From NCBI GenBank assembly GCA_964617995.1, contig CAZTXD010000065.1:1-18264 (forward strand): DNA of 18,264 bases. Reading direction: 5' to 3'. The position numbers and the translations under genes were made by a program. The number at the start of each line of letters is the position of its first letter. The stretch's first letter is position 1. This DNA is from CAZTXD01 sp964617995. GTDB lineage: Bacteria > Actinomycetota > Acidimicrobiia > Spongiisociales > ZC4RG35. The notes beneath the pieces were generated by a model. It was given only the letters and a program-made list of their open reading frames with translations. It ran no database searches and was not told the origin of the DNA. This document shows positions 7,413-14,555 of this stretch, one piece after another.

Positions 7413-8462
7413 ATGAGAAGGTACAGATGGTGGGCACTGCTGGCGGCATCGGTTCTGGTGCTGGCGGCGTGCGGTGGGACCGAGGCCGATCCGGACGGAC
7501 CCGCCGAGAACGGCGACGGTGAGGGTCCTCATTTCATCTACGTGACGCCCAATCCCATTGGCGAGAACGAGTTCCTCGAGATGGGTGAGACGGGCAGCCA
7601 GCGGGCCGCCGAGCGGCTGGGAGGCACCGCCGAGACCTTCGAGTCGACCGATCCCTCCAGCAGCCGGGCCAACATCGAGGCTGCGGTCGAGGCGGCTCCC
7701 GACATCGTCGTCCTGACCACGTTCCAGCTCACGGACCTCGGTCAGGAGTTCGCCACCGACAATCCCGATCAGGCGTTCATCCTCGTGGACGACTGCCCCG
7801 AGGAGCCCGCCCCCAACCTCTACTGTGTCGGTTTCCGCGAGCACGAAGGCGCCTACCTCCTCGGCATCATGGCCGGGAACCTCACGGAGACCGGGAGGAT
7901 CGGGTCGGTCGTCGCTCTCGACATCCCGTTCTTCCATCGGTGGTCCGACAGCTTCTATCTGGGAGCACAGTCGGTCAACCCCGATCTGGAGCCGGATACG
8001 CAGGTGACGATCGGCGGCGACAACCCCTTCGCCGATCCTGCCCGGGCCAAGGAGCAAGCGCTCTCGCTGGCCGCCCAGGGCCTCGATCACATCTTCTCGG
8101 TGGGCGCCGCCTCCGATGCCGGAGTGTTCGAGGCCGCCCAGGAAGAGGGCTTCTTCACATACGGAACCGACACCAACAACTGCCCTGTGGCACCCGACGT
8201 GATCGTCGACAACAACCTCAAGCTGGTCGACGTAGCCGTCGAGACGACCATCGACCTGGTGCTGGCCGGGGAGGCAGCCCCCTTCACCGATGTCGGTTTG
8301 GCCGAGGGCGGCGTCGGAGTCATGGCGATCGACGAGGAAGGGCTGGCCGACTCCCAGTGCCTGATCGCCGACTATCCCGACATCGTGGAGCAGGTGCGGG
8401 CAGCCGCCGAGGGGATCATCTCCGGCGAGATCGAGGTCCCCGATCCCCTCTTTGCCGGCTGA
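7413..8462 (+). CDS. BMP-family ABC substrate-binding lipoprotein (nucleoside-type)
   Basis: A 349-residue exported lipoprotein. The N-terminus has basic residues, a hydrophobic core and the lipobox LAAC with Cys20 as the lipidated residue. The body matches the basic-membrane-protein (PnrA/TmpC-like) family: an ANIEAAVEAAPDIVVLTTF segment, the FREHEGAYLLGIMAG block, and the late GTDTNNC region. Characterised BMP proteins with this type of importer commonly bind purine and pyrimidine nucleosides. The ATG at 7413 follows GGAGGAAG at the right distance; a longer in-frame reading lacks both a ribosome site and a proper signal peptide. It heads a four-gene importer operon, with the ATPase gene starting six bases after its stop. 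The ligand is inferred from family and context, not read from binding residues. Confidence 0.9.
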   Translation: MRRYRWWALLAASVLVLAACGGTEADPDGPAENGDGEGPHFIYVTPNPIGENEFLEMGETGSQRAAERLGGTAETFESTDPSSSRANIEAAVEAAPDIVVLTTFQLTDLGQEFATDNPDQAFILVDDCPEEPAPNLYCVGFREHEGAYLLGIMAGNLTETGRIGSVVALDIPFFHRWSDSFYLGAQSVNPDLEPDTQVTIGGDNPFADPARAKEQALSLAAQGLDHIFSVGAASDAGVFEAAQEEGFFTYGTDTNNCPVAPDVIVDNNLKLVDVAVETTIDLVLAGEAAPFTDVGLAEGGVGVMAIDEEGLADSQCLIADYPDIVEQVRAAAEGIISGEIEVPDPLFAG

Positions 8463-8468
8463 CCTGAG

Positions 8469-9986
8469 ATGACCGACGAGCTGGAGCTCCGGGGGATCAC
8501 CAAACGGTTCCCCGGAGTGCTGGCCTGCGACGGTATCAGCCTCGTCGCCCGTGCCGGCGAGATCCACTGCATCGTGGGCGAGAACGGGGCCGGCAAAACG
8601 ACCCTGATGTCGGTCCTGTACGGGCTGATCCCTCCGGACGACGGCGAGATCATCGTTCGGGGGACTCCCACCCGTATCGACTCGCCGCTGCAGGCCATCG
8701 ACCTGGGCCTGGGCATGGTCCACCAGGCCTTCAAGCTGTTCCCCTCCCTCACCGTCGCCGAGAACGTCATGTTCCGGCAGGAGCCGGCCCGGCTCGGATG
8801 GATCGACCGGCGGCGGGCGGTGGCCCGGGTGAAGGAGCTGGCCGACACCTACGGGCTGGCCGTGGACCCGGGGGCGGTCGTGGAGGACCTACCTGTGGGT
8901 GTCCTCCAGCGGGTGGAGATACTCAAAGCCCTGTACAGGGATGCCTCGGTGCTGATCCTGGATGAGCCGACGGCGGTCCTGACCCCGCAGGAACGCGACC
9001 GGCTGTTCGAGGTGATGCGCCGGCTGCGCGACTCGGGTCGGACGATCCTGTTCATCACCCACAAGCTGAGTGAGGTGATGGCGGTGGCCGACCGGATCAC
9101 CGTCCTCCGCCAGGGTGCGGCGGTGGCGGAGCTGGATCCGGGGGAGACCAGCCCCGAGGAGATCTCCCGGCACATGACGGGGCGGGATGTGACTCCGGTA
9201 AGAGCGGGAAGGGGCGGCGGCGCTGCCGAGGTTGTCCTGTCGGTCGATTCCCTCGAAGTCGAGGGTGCCCACGGCCTGACGGCAGTATCGGGGGTCTCGT
9301 TCGAGGTGCGGGCGGGAGAGATCGTGGGTATCGCCGCCGTTGCCGGGAACGGCCAGAGCGAGCTGATCGAGGCACTGGCCGGGCTTCGTCCCGTTCGGGC
9401 CGGAACCATCCAACTGAAAGAGCGCGACATCACCGATGCCACGGTGGTCGAACGCCGCACAGCGGGAATGTCCTACATACCCGAAGACCGCCACCGGGTG
9501 GGGACGGCCTCGAGGACGTCTGTGGCCAAGAACCTGTTGATGGGCTATCAGCTCTCCGGTCGGGTGCGGCCCGGCCGGTGGCTCGACATTGCCGCGGTCG
9601 AGGACCACGCTCGCCGGTTGTGCGATCACTACTCGATCAGGGTCGCCAATGTGAGCGTCGAGGCGGGGACCCTGTCGGGAGGCAACCTCCAGCGGCTGGT
9701 CCTGGCACGGGAGATGAGCCACGAGGCGCCCTTCCTCCTCGCCGAGCAGCCGACACGAGGCGTCGATATCGGAGCCATCGAGTTCATCCACACAGAGCTA
9801 CTTGCGGCCCGCGACCGGGGTGCGGCGATCCTGCTGGTGTCGGCGGAGTTGACCGAGATCCAGGCACTGGCCGGTCGCATCATCGTCATGTACGAAGGAC
9901 GGATCGTGGCCGAACTCCGGCCGGATGACGTCGACGAGGCGGAGATCGGTCTGCACATGACGGGAGGAGTCGCCGTAGGTGGTTGA
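8469..9986 (+). CDS. ABC importer ATPase with two nucleotide-binding domains
   Basis: A 505-residue protein with tandem ABC domains, as in simple-sugar and nucleoside importers (YufO/NupO and RbsA type). Domain 1: Walker A GENGAGKT at 37-44, signature variant PVGVLQ at 142-147, Walker B VLILDE at 161-166 and the switch His198. Domain 2: a degenerate Walker A (AGNGQSE at 292-298, no Lys), a normal signature LSGGN at 402-406 and Walker B FLLAEQ at 422-427. One proper and one degenerate ATP site is normal for this subfamily. It sits on the cytoplasmic side of the membrane and powers the two permeases that follow. The ATG lies six bases after the lipoprotein stop, and the gene overlaps the next one by eight bases. 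Confidence 0.93.
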   Translation: MTDELELRGITKRFPGVLACDGISLVARAGEIHCIVGENGAGKTTLMSVLYGLIPPDDGEIIVRGTPTRIDSPLQAIDLGLGMVHQAFKLFPSLTVAENVMFRQEPARLGWIDRRRAVARVKELADTYGLAVDPGAVVEDLPVGVLQRVEILKALYRDASVLILDEPTAVLTPQERDRLFEVMRRLRDSGRTILFITHKLSEVMAVADRITVLRQGAAVAELDPGETSPEEISRHMTGRDVTPVRAGRGGGAAEVVLSVDSLEVEGAHGLTAVSGVSFEVRAGEIVGIAAVAGNGQSELIEALAGLRPVRAGTIQLKERDITDATVVERRTAGMSYIPEDRHRVGTASRTSVAKNLLMGYQLSGRVRPGRWLDIAAVEDHARRLCDHYSIRVANVSVEAGTLSGGNLQRLVLAREMSHEAPFLLAEQPTRGVDIGAIEFIHTELLAARDRGAAILLVSAELTEIQALAGRIIVMYEGRIVAELRPDDVDEAEIGLHMTGGVAVGG

Positions 9987-11082
9987 GGCGATCCGGAGGC
10001 AACTCCCGGCCCTCCTGACCCATCCGGTCACGGTTGCCCTGGCCATCGCCTTCGGCCTGGGCGGGGCGGTCATAGCCGTCACAGGGGGAGCACCGCTGGC
10101 GGCGTTCTCCGACATGCTCGTCGGTGCCTTCACAGGCAACGGCCTGCGGAACACACTGGGTCGCTCCATACCCATCGTCGGGATGGCCCTGGCCTTCTCG
10201 CTGGCATTCCGGGCCGGAATCCTCAACTTGGGAGGCGAAGGCCAGATGCTGATGGGTGCCTTGGCCGGAACGATGATCGCCATCACGGTTCCCGGTCCCG
10301 GCCCCATCGTCGTTCCGCTGGCGATCCTCGGGGGTGCGGCCGTCGGGGCCGCCTGGGCGTTCCTGCCCGCCCTGGGTCAGACGCATCTCCAGGTCCCCCT
10401 CCTGATCACCACCCTCCTCCTCAACTACGTCGCCCGTGCGATCACCGGCTACCTGGTTCGATTCCCTTTCGGCGAGCCCGGGGCGGCTTTCGCCAGCACC
10501 GTTCCGGTGCCGGAGACGGCCCGGATCCCCAAGTTCGATCTGTTCGGAAGCGGAAGGATCAGCTTGTCGCTGTGGTTGGTCATCGGTCTCGTGATCCTGC
10601 TGTCGGTGCTGTACCGCCGCAGCGTCTTCGGCTACGAGACCGAGATGATCGGGCTGTCGGGTCCCTTCGCCCGATACGGGGGAGTGGACGTCCGTCGTCA
10701 CACGATCGTGGTGATGGCGCTCGCCGGAGCCATCGGCGGGGTGATCGGCACCCACCTCGTCGTAGGTGAGACCTACCGCTACATAGACGCCGACATGATC
10801 GCCCAGACCGGCTTCGCCTGGACGGGCCTGATGGTGGCCCTGCTGGCCTTCAACCGTCCATTCCCGATCCTCGCCGCCGGGATCTTCTTCGCCGGTCTGC
10901 AGATCGGCGGCTTCGCCATGGAACGCACCTCGGGGGTGTCGTGGCAACTCGCCCAGGTGATCCAGGCGCTGGTGATAGTGGCGATCGTCAGCAGGCTCGC
11001 CATCACCCGGAGACGACGCCCAGTCGAAGAGGGTGTGTCCCTGCAGCCGGGCACGGAAGCGGCCCCCGTCGGGGAGGTGTGA
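9979..11082 (+). CDS. ABC importer permease 1 (RbsC/NupP type)
   Basis: A 367-residue integral membrane permease of the BPD_transp_2 family. The characteristic segment FRAGILNLGGEGQMLMGA lies at about residues 75-92, where sugar and nucleoside permeases carry the NxGxEGQ motif. Long hydrophobic helices follow through to about residue 345 and the tail is short and charged. The GTG start at 9979 overlaps the ATPase stop by eight bases, with GGGAGGAG upstream, so it is translationally coupled. It is longer than its partner, as is usual for the first permease of BMP-type systems. It should form the membrane channel together with permease 2. Confidence 0.9.
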   Translation: MVEAIRRQLPALLTHPVTVALAIAFGLGGAVIAVTGGAPLAAFSDMLVGAFTGNGLRNTLGRSIPIVGMALAFSLAFRAGILNLGGEGQMLMGALAGTMIAITVPGPGPIVVPLAILGGAAVGAAWAFLPALGQTHLQVPLLITTLLLNYVARAITGYLVRFPFGEPGAAFASTVPVPETARIPKFDLFGSGRISLSLWLVIGLVILLSVLYRRSVFGYETEMIGLSGPFARYGGVDVRRHTIVVMALAGAIGGVIGTHLVVGETYRYIDADMIAQTGFAWTGLMVALLAFNRPFPILAAGIFFAGLQIGGFAMERTSGVSWQLAQVIQALVIVAIVSRLAITRRRRPVEEGVSLQPGTEAAPVGEV

Positions 11083-12002
11083 TGCTCGAGCAGTTGGCCG
11101 ACGCGTCGTTGTGGGCGTCTGTGACACGGGCACTCATCCCGGTTCTGCTGGCGGCCGTGGGCGGCATGATCTGCGAACGGGCGGGTGTCTTCCAGATCTC
11201 GCTCGAAGGGATGATGCTGGCGGGTGCCTTCGCCGCCGTGGCCGCCGCCCACGTCTCGGGAAGCGCCCTGGCGGCGGGAACAGCGGCTGCTCTGGCGGGG
11301 GTGGCCCTGTCGCTGATACTCGCCTTCGGTGCGGTGAGTCGTAACGGGAACGCCATCGTGCTGGGAGTGGCGATAAACATCCTGGCGGTCGGTCTCACCA
11401 GCTTTCTCCTCCCCCAGCTGTTCGGCGTCAGGGGCTCGTTCCAGCCCGCCGGCAATGTCCGCATCCCCCGCCTGGCCCTGCCCGGTCTGTCCGAAGTCCC
11501 CTTCGTGGGTTCGGTGCTGTTCAACCTGTCGATCCTGGGCTATGTCGCTCTGCTCCTGATTCCCGCCATCTGGCTGGTGCTGTTCCGCACCCAGATCGGC
11601 CTCCGGCTGCGGGGTGTCGGGGAGCGGCCCCTGGCAGCGGAGACCCTGGGTGTCTCGCCGACGACCTACAAGTACGCGGCGGTGATGGCGTCCGGAGTCC
11701 TGACGGGGTTGGCCGGGGCACAACTCGCTCTCGGGAATGTCGGGGTCTTCGCAGAGAACATGAGCTCCGGTCGGGGATGGATAGCGGTGGTGGCGGTGCT
11801 CCTCGGCCGGGCCCATCCGGTGGGTGTGCTGGCGGCATGTCTCCTGTTCGGTTTCGCCGAGGCGTTCGGGTTCCGGCTCCAGGGGCAGGGAATGGCAGTG
11901 CAGTTCACCGATGCCCTGCCGTTCGTGGTCACCCTGGCGGCCCTGGTCCTGGCCCGCCACCGCTTCAAGCGGCTGCTGGATCTGACCGCCGGGACGGTCT
12001 AG
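11082..12002 (+). CDS. ABC importer permease 2 (RbsC/NupQ type)
   Basis: A 306-residue membrane permease that pairs with the preceding one. ERAGVFQISLEGMMLAGAF at about residues 26-44 matches the ERxGVxNIGLEGMML motif of the second permease in BMP-type importers, with Gln in place of the usual Asn and Ser in place of Gly. GLRLRGVGERPLAAETLGVSP is the usual cytoplasmic coupling loop. The ATG at 11082 shares one base with the preceding stop (TGATG) and follows GGGGAGG. An in-frame start further upstream would lie inside permease 1 and adds an arginine-rich stretch that does not belong. Last gene of the importer operon, convergent with the isomerase gene. Confidence 0.9.
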   Translation: MLEQLADASLWASVTRALIPVLLAAVGGMICERAGVFQISLEGMMLAGAFAAVAAAHVSGSALAAGTAAALAGVALSLILAFGAVSRNGNAIVLGVAINILAVGLTSFLLPQLFGVRGSFQPAGNVRIPRLALPGLSEVPFVGSVLFNLSILGYVALLLIPAIWLVLFRTQIGLRLRGVGERPLAAETLGVSPTTYKYAAVMASGVLTGLAGAQLALGNVGVFAENMSSGRGWIAVVAVLLGRAHPVGVLAACLLFGFAEAFGFRLQGQGMAVQFTDALPFVVTLAALVLARHRFKRLLDLTAGTV

Positions 12003-12187
12003 TTCTGAGTCGGAAGTCGGGAGACCGTTGTCAGCTCTCGGTTGTCGGTTGTCGGTGGGCGGCGCGACAGGCTACGGGGGGTGGCCCCGACCACTCCGAC
12101 CCCTGGCCTGCGAGCGGCGGTGGGGGGTGTTGGTGTGGGGGAGTACCCCTCCCCAGTCAACACGGTCGGGAGTCGGAAGGGGGTCGC
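12003..12187. other. Convergent intergenic region with short repeats
   Basis: This 185-bp stretch between the importer operon and the isomerase gene has a 7-base tandem repeat, CGGTTGT twice plus CGGT (12039-12056). A direct repeat GAGTCGGAAG occurs at 12007-12016 and 12170-12179, bracketing almost the whole region. No ORF, tRNA or transposase is visible. The bracketing repeats could mark a small inserted element, but there is no matching inverted terminal structure. Confidence 0.4.
12138..12154. terminator. Possible bidirectional terminator hairpin
   Basis: GGGGAG (12138-12143) and CTCCCC (12149-12154) can form a six-pair stem with a TACCC loop between convergent genes. There is no U-tract on either side, so this is a weak call from position and symmetry only. 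Confidence 0.3.
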
Positions 12188-13198
12188 TCAGCTCGGTGAG
12201 GCGAGATCTTCGTTGCGGTCGAATCGAACCACTCGCCGCTCGGTGACGAGAGCGGTGATGAGGTCCACGGGAGTGACATCGAAGGCGGGGTTCGCGGCGG
12301 GGGTGCCGGGGGGAGCGCTGAGCGTCCCGTTGAACCCGATCACCTCGGCCGGGCCCCGGTCCTCGATCTCGACCAGGTCACCCGAATCGATGGACATGTC
12401 GATGCTCGACTCGGGAGCCACCACGATGAACGGAATGCCGGCGTGGGCGGCGCCCAGGCCGAGACTGAACGACCCGATCTTGTTGGCGGTGTCGCCGTTG
12501 GCGGCGACACGGTCGGCGCCCGTCAACACCACGTCGACCTGGCCTCGGGCGATGAGGAATGGCCCCGCAGAGTCGACCAGCAACCGGTAGGGAGCGCCGA
12601 TCCTCTCGAGCTCCCAGGTGGTGAGGCGGCCGCCCTGGAGAAGGGGCCGCGTCTCGAGCGGGAGGGCCTCTGCCAGCTTGCCTCGCTCGTGGAGTGTCTG
12701 AATCACGGCCAGGGCGGTTCCCCGTTCCACCGTGGCCAGACCGCCCGTATTGCAGATCGTCATCGCCCGCACGGGGCGATCCCCGGCGAGTTCGAGGACC
12801 AGGTCGGCTCCGGACTCGCCCATGGCCAGCGACGCCAGCAGCTCTTCCTGCCGGATGGCGTGTGCCTCGGTCAGCATCCCCTCGGTGCCCTTCGATGCCC
12901 GGGCGGCCACCCGCTCGACCATCCTGGCCAGGTTGACCGCGGTGGGTCGGGCTCCTCGCAGGGCGTCCACGGCTTTCCGGAACTCGGGCGAGCCCGGACC
13001 GAATCGCTGCGAGGCGAGGACCACTCCATATGCCCCGGCGACCCCGAGAGCGGGGGCACCGCGGACCGCCAGGCGCTTGATGGCCGTCACCATCTGGTCC
13101 GGATCGGTCACCTCGAGAACATGCTCGCGGTGGGGGAGGAGGGTCTGGTCGATCAGGCGAACGCTGCCGTCGACCCACTCGATGGTGGATGTTGCCAC
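12188..13198 (-). CDS. mtnA: MtnA-family aldose-1-phosphate ketoisomerase
   Basis: A 336-residue protein of the eIF2B/MtnA isomerase family, which converts methylthioribose-1-phosphate to methylthioribulose-1-phosphate. Motifs: RGAPALGVAGAYG at 46-58, TICNTGGLAT at 147-156 with catalytic Cys149, ETRPLLQGGRL at 182-192, GADRVAANGDTANKIG at 227-242 with catalytic Asp229, and NPAFDVTP at 303-310. The Cys-Asp spacing of 80 equals that of B. subtilis MtnA (Cys160/Asp240). Compared with the animal-type motif as I recall it, THCN is TICN and the GYGTA that follows is ERGTA here, so substrate preference may differ. No mtnB, mtnC, mtnD or mtnK is nearby, so classical methionine salvage is not the obvious role. 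It more likely links the phosphorylase to the aldolase. Starts at GTG 13198 behind operator O2. Confidence 0.88.
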   Translation of the reverse strand: MATSTIEWVDGSVRLIDQTLLPHREHVLEVTDPDQMVTAIKRLAVRGAPALGVAGAYGVVLASQRFGPGSPEFRKAVDALRGARPTAVNLARMVERVAARASKGTEGMLTEAHAIRQEELLASLAMGESGADLVLELAGDRPVRAMTICNTGGLATVERGTALAVIQTLHERGKLAEALPLETRPLLQGGRLTTWELERIGAPYRLLVDSAGPFLIARGQVDVVLTGADRVAANGDTANKIGSFSLGLGAAHAGIPFIVVAPESSIDMSIDSGDLVEIEDRGPAEVIGFNGTLSAPPGTPAANPAFDVTPVDLITALVTERRVVRFDRNEDLASPS

Positions 13199-13212
13199 TG
13201 GGTGCAGCTCAC

Positions 13213-13223
13213 TTGTCAGACAA
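13213..13223. promoter_or_regulatory. GntR-type operator O2
   Basis: TTGTC-A-GACAA, followed by CCT so that 14 bases match O1 exactly. It lies 15 bases before the mtnA start and about 10 bases after the proposed -10 box, so it would cover the transcription start and block initiation or clearance. Confidence 0.75.
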
Positions 13224-13233
13224 CCTATTGGTG

Positions 13234-13263
13234 AGGGTAGGTGGTGGCCGCTTCGTCTGTCAA
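13234..13263 (-). promoter_or_regulatory. Promoter of the mtnA-family gene
   Basis: Minus strand: a perfect TTGACA (13263 to 13258), an 18-base spacer, then TACCCT (13239 to 13234), which fits TANNNT. The predicted start is near 13227, directly in front of operator O2. The -35 box lies 8 bases beyond the end of the GntR gene, so the isomerase gene has its own promoter. Confidence 0.6.
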
Positions 13264-13270
13264 CGTTGGC

Positions 13271-13993
13271 TCAACGATGCCTGACCAGCCCCCACTGAAA
13301 GCGGCCCTCGATGAAGTAGGTGTCGGCGAGGGCTACGGGGACACCGGCCTGATCGAAGTGGAGTTGAGACAGGAGCAGATATGTGGGGTCAGTGTGCTGC
13401 TCGCCCCATCCGAGGTGAGGATCGTGCACGGCGTGCACATCGGTGACGGCCGATACGGCGCGCACTCCGTGAGACTCGAGCAGCCGGAACAGCGAGTCGG
13501 TGACATCTGTTGGTGTGAAGTCCGGTCCGAGCAGATGACGGGGGATGACGTCATGGGAGTAGGCCACCGTCTCGCCATCGGCAGTGAGTGCCCGATCCGT
13601 CACCAGGACCTCGGCCCCGGCGTCCAGCGCCAGCGCCACCTGCTCGCTCTCCGTTGCCGGGCGGACGCTTATGGAGCGGTAGAGCACCCCCGGAACCCGG
13701 CCACGAGCCCGGATCGTCGCCGACAGCGACTCCAACTCACGCAGGTCGGCCCGCACCCCGTCGCCCTGTCCGGTGACGAAAGTGCCCACCCCTCGTCGTG
13801 TGAAGGTGATGCCGCGGCTCTCGAGGTCCTGGAGGGCCGTGCGGATGGTGGCACGGGAGACGCCGTAGTCGGTGGCGAGGACATGCTCGCTGGGGAGCTT
13901 GTCCCCGTTACCCCATTCCCCTCGACTGATACGCTGACGGAGATCGCCGGCGATGGAGCCCGACAGGGTTCCGGTGGAGGGCAATGTGGACAT
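13271..13993 (-). CDS. GntR-family transcriptional regulator, HutC/UTRA type
   Basis: A 240-residue regulator. The N-terminal winged helix (about residues 8-75) has the GntR pattern: LRQRISRGEWGNGDKLPSE, then VSRATIRTALQDLESRG and the wing GVGTFV. The C-terminal part (about 85-235) fits the UTRA effector-binding domain, which in this subfamily senses small metabolites such as sugars, phosphosugars or amino-acid derivatives. I prefer the ATG at 13993 because TATCGT lies seven bases upstream, suggesting a leaderless mRNA; a GTG at 14020 would add nine residues without a ribosome site. It lies among the sites it probably controls: O2 downstream, O3 upstream and O1 about 6 kb away. The effector is probably the nucleoside or a sugar-phosphate intermediate, which is inference. 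Confidence 0.9.
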   Translation of the reverse strand: MSTLPSTGTLSGSIAGDLRQRISRGEWGNGDKLPSEHVLATDYGVSRATIRTALQDLESRGITFTRRGVGTFVTGQGDGVRADLRELESLSATIRARGRVPGVLYRSISVRPATESEQVALALDAGAEVLVTDRALTADGETVAYSHDVIPRHLLGPDFTPTDVTDSLFRLLESHGVRAVSAVTDVHAVHDPHLGWGEQHTDPTYLLLSQLHFDQAGVPVALADTYFIEGRFQWGLVRHR

Positions 13994-14000
13994 CCCGAAC

Positions 14001-14006
14001 ACGATA
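14001..14006 (-). promoter_or_regulatory. -10 box of the GntR gene
   Basis: TATCGT on the minus strand, seven bases before the ATG at 13993, fits a leaderless transcript. No good -35 box is visible (TGCCAT at the expected distance). Confidence 0.4.
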
Positions 14007-14043
14007 CTTCCCTGCTCCACCAGATGGCACTAGCTCACCGAAG

Positions 14044-14054
14044 CTGTCTGACAT
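14044..14054. promoter_or_regulatory. GntR-type operator O3 (weaker copy)
   Basis: CTGTCTGACAT matches the reverse complement of the O1/O2 core at 9 of 11 positions, and the central TGTCTGACA is exact. It lies between the divergent GntR and cupin genes and overlaps the chosen cupin start codon. This suggests autoregulation and control of the cupin gene. Confidence 0.5.
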
Positions 14055-14520
14055 GTTTGAGCACCTATCTTCGGAGGATGTCATCGACCTGCTCCGGCTC
14101 GAGCCCCTTCCTGAGGAAGGAGGCATGTTCCGCCGGACCTGGGTCTCCGAGCACGGCTCGGCCATCTACTTCCTGCTCCGGCCAGGCGACTTCTCGGCGA
14201 TGCACAAACTCGCCGGTCCGGAGCTGTGGCACCACTATGCAGGCGCTCCCGTCCGCATGCTCCTGCTGCACCCCGACCGATCTGTCGAGCGGCCGGTGCT
14301 GGGCGACCGGCTGTCGGCGGGTGAGCGGCCGATGGTGGTGGTCGAGGCGGGTTTCTGGATGGGTGCAGAGACGACGGGGGAGTGGAGCCTTCTCGGCGCC
14401 ACGATGGCACCGCCCTACGACCCCGGTGGCTTCGTTCTCGGGGACCGACACGAGCTGGTCGCCCTGTTCCCGCAGGCTGCCGACGATGTGGTGCGCCTGA
14501 CCCGGGACGATCCGACGTGA
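14053..14520 (+). CDS. Cupin, DUF985 family
   Basis: A 155-residue single-domain cupin of the DUF985 (Cupin_5) type, with no established general function. Recognisable features are the N-terminal helix SSEDVIDLLRLEPLPEEGG, then FRRTW, SAIYFLL, the metal-like cluster SAMH at 48-51 with ELWHHYAGAP at 57-66, ERPMVVVEAGFW and the closing GATMAPPYDPGGF. The cupin barrel and His cluster suggest a small-molecule or sugar ligand, perhaps with a metal. I chose the ATG at 14053 because the family homology begins at once after it; it has no clear ribosome site. A longer in-frame reading from 13984 overlaps the GntR promoter and start region. Shared intergenic DNA and operator O3 place it in the regulon. 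It could be a mutarotase-like or sugar-binding accessory, which is speculation. Confidence 0.82.
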   Translation: MFEHLSSEDVIDLLRLEPLPEEGGMFRRTWVSEHGSAIYFLLRPGDFSAMHKLAGPELWHHYAGAPVRMLLLHPDRSVERPVLGDRLSAGERPMVVVEAGFWMGAETTGEWSLLGATMAPPYDPGGFVLGDRHELVALFPQAADDVVRLTRDDPT

Positions 14521-14541
14521 GCGACCATCCCACTCACGTCG
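14513..14541. terminator. Hairpin between convergent cupin and nitrobindin genes
   Basis: CGACGTGAG (14513-14521) pairs perfectly with CTCACGTCG (14533-14541) around an 11-base loop. The left arm contains the cupin stop codon. A nine-pair stem between two convergent gene ends suggests a bidirectional transcript end or mRNA 3' protection. There is no U-tract. Confidence 0.45.
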
Positions 14542-14555
14542 ACGGATGTGAGGCT

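Noticed and set aside
7227..8723. A 498-codon open frame on the minus strand across the lipoprotein gene
   Set aside because: It is the antisense shadow of a clear BMP gene and part of the ATPase gene, has no family motif and is rich in Gly, Asp and His as expected for such frames in GC-rich DNA. Similar long antisense frames at 153-1664, 2363-3472, 9886-11133 and 15303-16523 were dropped for the same reason.
12188..13198. Part of a classical methionine salvage operon
   Set aside because: No dehydratase (mtnB), enolase/phosphatase (mtnC, mtnW/X), dioxygenase (mtnD) or kinase (mtnK) is present in the window.
13249..13269. Possible fourth operator in CGTCTGTCAACGTTGG
   Set aside because: It lacks the GTC-N-GAC symmetry; its TGTCAA is the -35 box of the isomerase promoter on the other strand.
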